Positions 1 through 11,700 of a stretch of DNA of 64,000 nt are shown piece after piece. This DNA comes from Lutraria lutraria (lineage: Eukaryota; Mollusca; Bivalvia; Venerida; Mactridae). The notes beneath the pieces were generated by a model. The model did no database searches. It had not been told where the DNA came from and was given only the letters and a program-made list of their open reading frames with translations. The first letter of the stretch is position 1; each line of letters opens with the position of its first letter. The translations under genes and the position numbers were made by a program. The stretch is taken from contig OZ026839.1 in NCBI GenBank assembly GCA_964023205.1, positions 19,126,386-19,190,385 on the forward strand, written 5' to 3'.

Positions 1-973
1 ACAGTCTGACTAGGTTTGGTGAAGATACGATCAAAATGTGACATCTACAGTGTTAATAAGGTTTTCCTAAGATTTGACCTTGTGACCTGGTTTTTGACCC
101 TAGGTGACCCAATCCAATCAAAACCGTGACATTTAGAGCTTTTACAAGATTTTTACCTAAGATTTGACCTTGTGACCTAGTTTTTGAACCCGGCTGACCC
201 ATGTTCATCCTTGACCCACATATCATTGAGGCAAACATTTCGACAAGGTTTGGTGAAGATCCAATTAAAACTGTGACATCTACAGTGTTAACAAGGTTTT
301 CCTAAGATTTGACCTGGTGACCTAGTTATTGACCCCAGATGATCCATATTTATACTTGACCGTTATATCATTAAAACAAACGATTTGACAAAGTTTGGTG
401 AAGATCCAATAATAACTGTGAAATCTACAGTGTTAACATGGTTTTTCATAAGATTTGACCTAGCGACCTAGTTTTTAACCCAAGATGACCCATGTTCGAA
501 CTCGTCCAAGATATTATGAAGACAAACATTCTGACAAGGTTTCATGATCATCCAATCAAAACAGTGACTTCTAGAGTGTTCACAAGGTTTTCCAGCAATT
601 TGCCCTAGTGACCTAATTTTACTACAGAAATTACCCATTTTCAAACTTGACCTAGATATTATTAAAATAAACATTCTGACAAAGTCTCATGAAGATAAAT
701 TCAAAACAGTGATTTCTAAAGTGTTCACAAGGTTTTCCCTTATTTGGCCCTGGTGACCTAGTTTTTGACTCCAAATGGCCCAATATCGAACTCGCCCGAG
801 ATTTTGTTGATATTAACGTTCTGACCCAGTTTTGCTAAAATTGAGCCAAAAATGTGGCCCCTAGTGTGGTCACAACAAAAAGTTTGACGACGCACAACGC
901 ACAATGCACGACGCTGGACGCCGGACGGAGAGTGATCCTAATAGCTCACTTTGTAACTTTGTGACATGTGAGC
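1..973 (+). repeat. Family A tandem-core element, 3' part (cut by window start)
   Basis: Units of about 110-130 bp carry variants of GTGACCTAGTTTTTGACCCC, AGATGACCCA and AAGTTTGGTGAAGATCCAAT. The last ~150 bp are a unique 3' module: GACGACGCACAACGC-type repeats, GGACGGAGAGTGATC, then a terminal hairpin of GCTCAC and GTGAGC arms followed by TAAAAA at about 970. Short open frames here on the minus strand recur in other copies at the same place and are frames of the repeat, not genes. Confidence 0.85.
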
Positions 974-1978
974 TAAAAATCCATCGGCCTTGAATAATTG
1001 GTCTTTGATCAGTCCACGGACTGAAACTTGGTGCAACATTTTTCCTATAAATATGTTATTAGTACAGTATAATATCGAATTTGCTTTGTACATATGTGAT
1101 GCAAACAGCAGAATAAGAGCTACACATGAATATTTATATACTTAGACACATAAAACAAATTACATGTACATCTTGTATACACTGACAACATACTGGAACC
1201 ACAACCACCCCAAAAAAAAGAACCTCCACAGAACAACACCTGCAGAGCAACACTTTTTGCTGTTTCCGCCAGATGTTGCTCTGCGGAGGTCATACTGTAT
1301 ATCTTAAATACTAAATATCTTATATTGTATACCTGAGGTGGTTACATAACAACACAAGAACACATTTTATGGTTCCTAACGATATTCTACAGAGGTAAGC
1401 TAAGCAAGCTTGGAAAATAATTGTTGACTTAATAAAATTACACATTGAAATATAAAACAAAAAGTACCAAAGTAACAGCATCACAAAGCATAAAATTAAC
1501 AAACCAATCAAACATCTTCACAAGAACTAACAAATGGGCCATTAATTAAGGACAAAATCTAAACAAAGAGTACTTTGATAGTAAAACAAGATGTTAATAC
1601 AACATATCACAAAACAATTACTTATACAATATTGTCAACAATATGTAATGTTCATCTGTGACTATCTTGATTGAATTATCATTGAAAACCAATTTACCAG
1701 AACACCAAATTACGTATTACTCAAGGTAACAAGGTACTAGTCTTTCAATGAACAAATAAATGAACAATGTTTTTGAGGTTTTTAATTGGTCATATAATCC
1801 GCAATACTTAAAATCCCATTTGCTTTATGGATGTTAAAATTAAAGTAGATCTATTTTACCTAGAGAGATGTCTTATCAGTGAAACTGACTTTTATTTGCT
1901 ATAAAAACATTCCTCTAATTTCATGTAGAACAGTCATTTTAGACACTAACCATTACATATAAATGTAAGAATGTAAAC
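974..1978. other. AT-rich sequence without gene; one small foldback
   Basis: No exon or coding signal was recognised. At about 1222-1291 a short foldback has arms reading ACCTCC(A/G)CAGA(A/G)CAACA around a ~20-nt loop. This looks like a MITE remnant. The rest is AT-rich. Confidence 0.4.
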
Positions 1979-2990
1979 AAGACGGCCAAGATGGCCCTAG
2001 ATCGCTCACCTGAGAACAAAGGCACTATAATAAATGACCAGGTAATATAACCAGAGGGCCATGATGGCCCTATATCGCTCACCTGAGCATTGTAACACTA
2101 AGGGATACCGGTAATTAAATCAAGGAAAGTTATTTGACATGGTAAAGAGTTATCTACTCCGACTGTTCAGTAGTTGTTGAAATCAACTGACCACCAGGAC
2201 CAGGCCAATATTGACCATGGGGCCATGATTTGAACTAACTTGGTAGAGATCAACAAGAAAATGCAACATCCAAAATATCTAAGCCCAAGGCCTCATGGTT
2301 TTGGACAAGAAGATTTCCTATACAAGTCTACATAAATCAAGTGACCCATGGGGCAGGGCCAATATTGACCCCGGGGCCACAATTTGAACAAAATTCATAA
2401 AGGGTCACTAGACAATGCCACATACAAAATATCAAAGCTCAAGGCCTAGTGGTTTGGGACAAGAAGATTTAAAAAAAAATTCCTACATATAAGTCTATAT
2501 AAATCAAGTGACCCCCGGGGCGGTGCCAATTTTGACCCCGGGGCCACAATTTGAACAAACTTCGTAGAGGTCCACTAGACAATGCCTCATACAAAATGTT
2601 GAAGCTCTAGGACTTGTGGTTATGAACAAGAAGATTTTTTTCAATTTTCCTATATAAGTCTATATAAATCAAGTGACCTCCGGGGCGGGGCCAATTTTGA
2701 CCCTAGGACAATAATTCGAACAAACTTGGTAGAGGTCCACTAGGCAATGATACACACCAAATATCAAAGCTCTAGGTCCTCTGCTTTTTGAGAAGAAAAT
2801 GTTTTAAATTTTCCTATATAAAATAGAGTTAACCCTGGGGCGGGGCAAATTTTGACCCTAGGGCAATAATTTGAACAAACTTGGTAGAGGTCCACTAGAC
2901 AATGCTACACACCAAATATCTAAGCTCTAGGCACACACACACGGACGACGGACATCATGCGATCACAATAGCTCACTGAGCTAAAAAATT
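1979..2990 (+). repeat. Family B tandem-core element (2052-2990), with a truncated 5' module at 1979
   Basis: A 5' hairpin module GGGCCATGATGGCCC plus TATATCGCTCACCTGAG starts at 2052; a second, truncated module GGCCAAGATGGCCC is at 1983. The core is about five units of ~165 bp with the signature GGGGCCAATTTTGACCC, AATTTGAACAAACTTGGTAG, AGGTCCACTAGACAATG and CTCTAGGCCTTGTGGTTT. The 3' end is GATCACAATAGCTCACTGAGCTAAAAA. Confidence 0.8.
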
Positions 2991-3212
2991 CTTCCGGTTG
3001 CTATGGCAACCAGAGTTCTGCACAGAATGGAATTCTTTGAACAACTTTGGTAGAGCTTCAAGCAAGGAACACATCTGTGAAGTTTTGTTGAAATAGATCC
3101 AGTGGTTTAGGAGGAGATGTTGTTTAAAGAAATTGTTGACGACGGGCGACGGACAAAGCTTGATCCTAAAAACTCACCTTGGCACTGATTGAATCAGGTG
3201 AGCTAAAAAGCA
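2991..3212 (+). repeat. Family B 3' module only
   Basis: It starts with an X-box-like palindrome (2997-3010) and continues with the conserved AACTTTGGTAGAGCTTCAAG and GGAGGAGATGTTGTTTAAAG blocks. It ends in a GACGACGGGCGACGGAC stretch and a terminal hairpin AACTCACCTTGG...TCAGGTGAGCTAAAAAG. No tandem core precedes it, so it abuts the end of the previous copy. Confidence 0.75.
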
Positions 3213-3321
3213 TCTGACAACATTTTTTACAAGAAAGGCATTAGGAAAATATTGTTTCAGAGCAAATAAATATATTTCTTATATTTTACTATCAATTCAT
3301 CTATTGTTTTGTATTATATAA

Positions 3322-4870
3322 TAAGAAGAGGGCCATGATGGACTTATATCGCTCACCAGATAAAAAGACTCTTAGAGAAAATTATCATGAGCCTATGTAA
3401 ATTAAGTGATCTGGGAGTGGAGCCAATTTTGCCCCTAGGGCAATAATTTGAGCAAACCTGGTAGATGTCCACCGGACAATGCTACATGCAAAAAAAAACC
3501 TAGGCCTTGACGTTTTGGACAAGAAGATTTTTGTTTGTTTTGCTATATAAGCCTATGTAAATCATGTGAACCCCAGAGCAGGGCTAATTTTCACCCTGGG
3601 GCCATACTTTTAACAGACTTGGTAGAGGTCCGCTAGACAATGCTACATACAAAATATCTAGGCTCTAGGCATTGTGGTTTCAGCCAAGAAGATTTTTTAA
3701 ATTTTCCTACATAATCCTATATGAATCAAGTGACCCCTGGGGCGGGGCCAATTTTGACCCTAGGGCAATAATTTGAAAAAACTTAGTAGAGGTCCACTAG
3801 ACAATGCTACACACCAAATATCTAAGCTTTATGCTCTGTGGTTTTGGACAAGATTTTCAAAGTTTTTCCTATTGGTTGCCATGGCAACCAGAGTTTTAAT
3901 GATTTTTTTTTTCACAACTTTGGTAGAGCTTCATGCAAGGAACATACATGTAAAGTTTTGTTGAAATTGGCCAACTGGTTAAGAAGGAAATGTTGTTTAA
4001 GGTAGTTCACAGTGTTGCTCGGCAAAAGGAATATTTGTTCGAATGGCATGAAATTTGGAGAAATTATACCCGAAGTAGCAGCGCTTACGAAAATTTTGTT
4101 CTTTTTACAGTTTGACGTCGGTAACATAGCAACTTAACGACGTTAAAACGCCATCTGGCGGTACCAGCTATTTGAACGACTCGTTGTACTTTTCCTCTTG
4201 TAACTTTGCTATAAATTGTCATAAATTGAAAATTCAAACTTTGCGGATACCGAGTGATCATCATCAGTGCTTTGAATATCTATGACCGCCCGGCGTGTCG
4301 GAAATTAATCAACGTCAAAACGTCATTATGGGTACGTTTTTTCGACGTTAAATATTCAGATAAATGCAAATGTAGCTAAAACGCTCTGGTAGACGTTTTT
4401 CAACATTCATTTATCTACGCATAGTGACGTTTTGACGTCGATTAATTTGCGACAGGCCGGGCGGTCATGGATATTCAAAGTATTGATGATCATCACTCGG
4501 TAGACCGAGGCATTCGCTCATCCGCAAAGTTTGAATTTTCAATTTATGACAATTTATAGCAAAGCTACAAGGGGAAAAGTACAACGAGTCGTTCACATAG
4601 CTGGTGCCGCTAGATGGCGTTTTAACGTCGTTAAGTTGCTAGGTTACCGACGTCAAACTGTAAAAAGAACAAAATTTTCGTAAGCGCTGCTACTTCGGGT
4701 ACAATTCCTCTAAATTCCATGCCATTTGAACAAATTTTCTTTTTTGCCGAGCAACACCGCGAACTACCTTAAAGCATGCAATTGTTGACACACTGACACA
4801 CGCACGGACAATGAACATTACGCGATCACAATAGCTCACCATGAGCACTTTGTGTTTTGGTGAGCTAAAA
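3322..4870 (+). repeat. Family B element interrupted by a TTAA foldback
   Basis: The 5' module GAGGGCCATGATGG starts near 3327. Core units run to about 3860, then an X-box palindrome (3875-3888) and the 3' module. The 3' module is split inside GTTGTTTAA by a 768-bp foldback (4001-4768) and resumes at about 4773, ending in GCTCACCATGAGCACTTTGTG and GGTGAGCTAAAAAG. Confidence 0.8.
4001..4768. mobile_element. Foldback MITE with TTAA target duplication
   Basis: Two arms of about 345 bp are reverse complements with only scattered differences. The outer ends read GGTAGTTCACAGTGTTGCTC on the left and, inverted, GGTAGTTCGCGGTGTTGCTC on the right. TTAA flanks both ends (3997-4000 and 4769-4772). A TTAA duplication is the hallmark of piggyBac-type transposition, although the GGTAG terminus is not a classical piggyBac end. 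There is no coding capacity. It inserted into the 3' module of a family B element, so it is younger than that copy. Confidence 0.85.
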
Positions 4871-4888
4871 AGCTAATTGGGCCTTTAA

Positions 4889-5617
4889 CAAGAGGGCCAA
4901 GATGGACCTATTGCTCAAATGACAATCATTGTTTACTGATTAAAACATTGTTTTGAGCCTGTGTCATGAGATCGGTTGATATGAAGGTTTTCCTGTGATT
5001 TGACCAGGTGACCTAGTGTCTGACCCCAGATGACCCATATTCCAACTTGTCTTACGTATCATTAAGACAACCGTTATGACAAGACTTGATGAAGATCCAA
5101 TCAAAACTGTGACATCTACAGTGTTAACAAGGTTTTCATAAGATTTGACCTCGTGACCTAGTTTTTAACCCCAGATGACCCATGTTGAACTTGTCTTACA
5201 TATCATTAAGACAAACAAACATTCTGATAAGGTTTTGTGAAGATCCAATTCAAACCATGAGAACTACAGCGTATACAAGTTTTTCTTAAGATTTGACCTT
5301 GTGACCTAGTTTTTGACCACAGATGACCAATACTCGAACTTACCCTACAAAACCTTAAACGAACGATTTGACAGTGTTTGGTCAAGATCCAATTATAACT
5401 GTGAAATCTAGAGTGTTAACATGGTTTTTCATAAGATTTTACCTAGTGACCTAGTTATTGACCCCAGATGACCCATATTTGTATTTGGCTTATAAATCAT
5501 TAACATAAACAATTTGATAATGTTTGGTGAAGATCCAATTATAACTGTGAAATCTAGAGTATTAACATTGTTTTTCATAAGATTTGACCTAGTTTTTTAC
5601 CCCAGATGCACTGACCA
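4889..5617 (+). repeat. Family A element, 3' truncated
   Basis: It begins AACAAGAGGGCCAAGATGG and carries four to five core units with GTGACCTAGTTTTTGACC. It stops after CCCCAGATGCACTGACC without the terminal hairpin. The rest up to the CLPTM1L stop codon at 5713 is short unique sequence, probably 3' UTR. Confidence 0.8.
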
Positions 5618-5712
5618 ATCTTAATAATTCCCTGGCAATTCACTGACCTTGAAATAAATCATTTTCCCCAGATTTTTTCAGGTCGCTAGCAACCCTAAAG
5701 GTACAGTAAACA

Positions 5713-5797
5713 TTATTCCTTCTTTGGTTTCTCCTTCACAGCTTCATCAAATGACTGACCATACTCATTCATTCTAGTCTTGTCAACAGGATAGAGC
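5713..5797 (-). CDS. CLPTM1L: CLPTM1L-like terminal exon with stop codon
   Basis: The last coding exon has acceptor TTTGTGTTTCAG and 85 coding nt. It completes Trp, then reads LYPVDKTRMNEYGQSFDEAV and a lysine-rich tail KEKPKKE before TAA at 5713-5715. The tail resembles the cytosolic C-terminus of CLPTM1L orthologues, including the VDK..R.NE(F/Y)G pattern. Downstream on this strand lies an A-family repeat from 5617 leftwards, so the 3' UTR probably ends within or before it. Confidence 0.92.
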
Positions 5798-8700
5798 CTG
5801 AAACACAAATTGGTAATTGTAATTATAAGACTACACTAAAACATGTATGGAACATATTTTGGAGTAGACTTATATTTATGATAATCCATACTATGGATTA
5901 TCATAAATATAAGTCTACTCCAAAATATGTATTGTTTATCATGAATGTACATCAACTCTAAAACATGCACGCTTAATTATCGTAAATATAAGTCTACTGT
6001 AAATATGTATGAGTTATCTTCAATATAAGTCCACTCTAAATAATGTATTGGTTATTGTATATATAAGTCCACTCTAAATCATGTATTGGTTATCGTAAAT
6101 AATTAAAAGTCTGCTCTAAATCATGTATTGGTTATTGTAAATACAGTTGAATCACGATAGTCCGATATGTGATAGTTCGAAATCGTTTGTCAGTCCCGGC
6201 AAATTTCAATATAGATTTGATGCGAAAGTTCAAAATGCGATAGTACAAAAAAAGCGAAAGTTCGAAATGAAATTGAAGTCCCCAGATATGTTTTTACACT
6301 ATAATAAAAAGCAAAAGTTCGAAGTGACTGTACGCTGTTTTCCACACCTATTCAATTTTTTCGATAGTTAGAAATAATTGATTTTATTTGTCTACCACTT
6401 TGAAATGTGTCATTGTTAAAAAGAAATCATTTGGTCATAAAACTGTGAAAATCTAAATTATAACAAGATGGCCCTATATCGCTCACATGACAATCACTGT
6501 TCACTCATTAAAACATTGTTTTGAACCGGTGACCTAGTTTTTGACCCAAGATGACCCATGTTAGAACTTGTCCTACATGCAAATAAGACAAACATCAAAA
6601 TTTGGTGAAGATCCAATCAAAACCATGAAAACTGCAATATAGACAAGGTTTTCCTAAGATTTGACCTCGTGACCTAGCTTTTGACCCCAGATGACCTATG
6701 TTCCAATTTGTCTTACATATCATTAAGACAAACATTCTGACAAGGTTTGGTGAAGATACAATCAAAACTGTGACATCTACAGTGTTAACAAAGTTTTCCT
6801 AAGATTTGACCAGGTGACCTAGTTATTGACCCCAGATGACCCATATTTGTACTTGTTATATCTTTAAAATAAATGATTTGACAAAGTTTTGTGAAGATCC
6901 AATTATAACTGTGAAATCTACAGTGTTAAGGTATTTGGCTTGGATGTCAGGTCAAATCAAGTTTCACCAATTTATAGATTTAAAAACTAAACCATAATTA
7001 TATACTAGTATAAACCCACTGTATAAAGTGCATTGCAAGTAATTTGAGTTAAATATTACATTTGATTGGTCTTCTATGAACCAATATCGCATGTAATTTA
7101 CAAATTTTTGAACAACGATAACTACTCTGTATTTAGGAATATATTACAACAAATAGCCTTAAAATCACTATAAATATATAATGTATGGAACCATGTCTCA
7201 GTTTTTTTATAACGTCCTCGGTTCGTTAGATACTTGACTTTAAAGAAATTCCGTACCCAAAACCCTGCTTTTTAGTACGTAATACGCCATAGATAAAAAA
7301 TGAAAACAAGTATCAAAATTCTGAGGCACAGTTCCCTAGATTAACATTTCCGCTACAAAATACAGAAAACCGCTTTGTTTACGGTTCAATAATTGAAACC
7401 AAGCCCAGGTTTGATGCATGTCTAGTAAGAGATTTTATGACGAAATTTTCATCATTAATGAATTTATAGTATCATATCGTACCAATGCAATGCACATTAC
7501 ATTAGAGATGTTTAACGCTGATAAGGAAAAGTCAATAAAGGGGTGCAGTATTTATCGCAATAAAACACTGTTTTGAGCGTTAGGTTAGAATTTTTTGTTG
7601 CTTGGTATTAAAGTATGATATTTAATCTTTGTAAACAACGTAAAATATCATTTTATGTTATTTTAGCGATTCTAACCAAGTCAGATACGTTAACATGGTT
7701 TTTCATAAGATTTGACCTAGCGACCTAGTTTTTGACCCCAGATGACCCATGTTAAAACTCGTCCAAGATATTATAAAGACAAACATTCTGATAAAGTTTC
7801 ATGATGATCCAATCAAATCAGTTTTGAAACCTAGTTTTTGATCCCAAATGGCCCAATATCGAACTTGTGCGAGATTTTGTCAATATCAACATTCTGACCC
7901 AGTTTTGTGAAAATTGAGCTAAAAATGTTGCCCCAAGTGTATTCACAATTTAAGGTAAAGTTTGACAACTAACGACGCACACCACACCATGCCCGACGAA
8001 GACTGATCACAAAAGCTCACCCTGTCACTTTGTTACATGTGAGCTCAAAAGGGACTGTTTATTCTTAACTTTTGAAACATATATGAGTACATTTACCCCC
8101 ATGTTTTTTTAAGCTGGGAGTACATTGACTCTCTTGTTTTCAAAACTGTGAGTACATTTACTCCCATCAAAAACATTATCTGGAGCACTGAGAGTGTTCA
8201 CAAGGTTTTCCCTTAATTGGCCCTGGTGACCTAGTTTTTGACCCCAAGTGACCCATTATCGAACTCATCCAAGATTTTGTCAATATCAACATTCTGACCC
8301 AGTTTTGTGAAAATTGAACTAAAATGTGGCCCCTAGTGTGTTCACAAGGTAAAAGTTGACGCCGGACAAAAACTGATCACAAAAGCTCACCCTGAGCACA
8401 AAGTGCTCATGTGAGCCAAAAATGAAACAAGTGCCCACAACTCTCACAAAAGTCCTAGTCAGATTTCGCCCATAATCGAACCTGTACCAGACCTTTAAAT
8501 TCACAGACATTCACTGAAAATATTATCAGGATTGGTGAAGAAATAATGGCTCTAGAGTGTAATCAAACTCAAATATAGCAAATTTTCAAAGTCAAGGGCC
8601 CATAACTCTTTAAGTTCTGGTCCGATTCCACCCATAATCAAACTTGTCCAAGATCTTTTGGTAATACACATTTACTGAAAATATGATTAGGAGATTATGA

Positions 8701-11700
8701 TTAAGAAATAAAGGCGCTAGAGTGTAAACAAGCTAAATATAGCAAATTTTCTATGTCAAGGGCACATAACTCTTGAAGTCCTTGTCTGATTTTGCCCATA
8801 ATCGAGACATTGTGACAATATACATTGTGACCAAGTTTGATTGAGATTGGTTAAGAGCTGTGGATGCTAGAGTGTAAATTTAACAAACTAATAGTGGCCG
8901 GACGCCGGACATTCATCGATCCTAAAAGCTCACCTGATTCAATCAGGTGAACTAGAAAGTTATACCACAGACATTAGTGATTTGCTTAAAAGAGTGAGGT
9001 GAAAAAAAATTATGAAGTGTTCCCATGCATGTACGTATGACCTCTTTAGGAATGATGGATTAAAGATCAGACCAAATTAGATGTGCCACTGATAATATTT
9101 GTAAACATGATATATTCATATCTATTTGTTTTTAATTTATGATTAATCCATCATTGAAGAGTGGTCAATTTAATACAATGTAGTGAGTTGTGGAGGAACA
9201 GGTCAATATTAGTAGATATCTGTATAACATTATATATATACTGACTACCTAGTAACATGGTAAATCCAACAAATATACAAATAGATAGATATTCATGAAA
9301 ATATTTCATAACTTACCATCTTTGGTATAAGTAAACAAGAAATACTAGATCATCCCTGAAGCAGGCAAGTCTATGAGCTGTAGGCATTGTAATGATGAAA
9401 GCAAATATATCATCTATAAATGTGTTAAAAGCCTGCAAAAAAGAAAAGCAGTGAAATTGTTTAAGACAGTTCATAATTGGATTTTGACACATATCAACTA
9501 CAAGAATTGGGATTATTCCAAAACTTCCCAAAAACTATAATCAACAGATTGTGAAAAGTCGGCTGTAGACATAAAACATATCTAAACTAATATATTTCAG
9601 TACTCACTTAGTAGAGAACAAGACTCTACATTCAATATTATTATACCTCACGTGACTTATTTACTCTATAGTCTTATGTGACGTCAGAGGGTGACAATCC
9701 GTAATGTTACCCTCTGACATTACATTTCGGCCCACTTGCCATAACGAAACTGCCCTCACGCGCTCACGCGATATTACCGGGTGTCGGGTTTTATTCAATC
9801 TCTGTCGTATCGAATACTAACCTTGTCTAGACACTTTAGTAGAATATACATGTAGTTTGACATCCGGTTTTGCAGTAGACATTTTGACAGCAAAAGTAAC
9901 TATGGTGTCAGAAAGAAGCTTCGTTTCAATTTCTATTATAGTTTCGTTATATTTGTTAACATGTTTGTTGAATTTAGTGTCTTTCTTAATTGTTTTTTTG
10001 TTCGGTATAATAAATGTTCACCCTTGACAAAGTAATGTCAACCTCGGCTAACGCCTCGGTCGACATTACTGCCTCGGGTGAACATTACGTTCTATCACCC
10101 TATGTGGGATGTGATATTTATATAATGTTATTATGATAGAGGACACATTTATGGAAGTATCCTTTTAATATAAGGCATTATACTAGGCTTCGATACTAAA
10201 ATATGTGTCTTTGTTGATCAAGGTCAGGGCCAATTTTTACCCTAGGGCCATAATATGAACAAATTTGGAAGAGGTCTGCTAGACAATACTACATACAAAA
10301 TATCGAAACTCTAGGCCTTGTGATTTCGGAAAAGATTTTTTAAATTTTCCTACATAAGCCTATATAAATCAAGTGATCCCCTGGGCGGGGCCAATTTTGA
10401 CCCTAAAGCAATAATTTGAACAAACTTGGTAGAGGTCCACTAGACAATGCTACATACCAAATATCTTAGCTCTAGGCCTTGTGGTTTAGGAGAAGAAGAT
10501 TTTTCAAATTTTCCTATATAAAATAGAATAAACCCCAGGGCAGGGCCAATTTTGACCCCGGGGCCATAATTTGAACAAACTTGGTAGAGGTCCACTAGAC
10601 AATGCTACATACCAAATATCTTAGCTCTAGGCCTTGTGGTTTAGGAGAAGAAGATTTTTCAAAATTTCCTATATAAAATAGAATAAACCCCAGGGCAGGG
10701 CCAATTTTGACCCCGGGGCCATAATATGAACAAATTTGGAAGAGGTCTGCTAGACAATACTACATACAAAATATCTTAACTCTAGGCCTTGTGGTTTCGG
10801 AAAAGATTTTTTAAATTTTCCTACATAAGCCTATATAAATCAAGTGATCCCCGGGGCGGGGCCAATTTTGACCCTAAAGCAATAATTTGAACAAACTTGG
10901 TAGAGGTCCACTAGACAATGCTACATACCAAATATCTTAGCTCTAGGCCTTGTGGTTTAGGAGAAGAAGATTTATCTAAATTTCCTATATAAAATAGAAT
11001 AAATCCCAGGGCAGGGCCAATTTTGACCCCGGGGCCATAATTTGAACAAACTTGGTAGAGGTCCACTAGATAATGCCACATACAAAATATCTAAGCTCTA
11101 GGCCTTGCAGTTTCGGAGAAGAAGATTTTTAAAATTTTCCCATATAAAATAGAATAAACCCCAGGGCAGGGCCAATTTTGACCCGGGGCCATAATTTGAA
11201 CAAACTTGGTAGAGGTCCACTAGACAATGCCACATACAAAATATCTAAGCTCTAGGTCTTGCGGTTTCGGAGAAGAAGATTTTTTTAATTTTCCTATATA
11301 AGTCTATATAAATCAAGTGACCTCCAGGGCGGGCCAATTTTGACCCTAGGGCAATAATTTGAACAAACTTGGTAGAGGTCCACTAGACTATGCTACACAC
11401 CAAATATCAAAGCTCTAGGCACTGTAGTTTTTGACAACAAGATTTTTTAAATTTCCTATGTAAGTCTATGTAAAATCAAGTGACCCCAGGGGCGGGGCCA
11501 ATTTTGACCCTAGGGCAATAATTTGAACAAACTTTGTAGATGACCACTAGACAATGCCACATGTCAGATATCTAAGCTCTAGGCCTTGCGGTTTCGGAGA
11601 AGAAGATTTTTTAAATTTTCCTATATAAGTCTATATAAAACAAGTGACCTCCAGGGCGGGCCAATTTTGACCCTAGGGCAATAATTTGAACAAACTTGGT

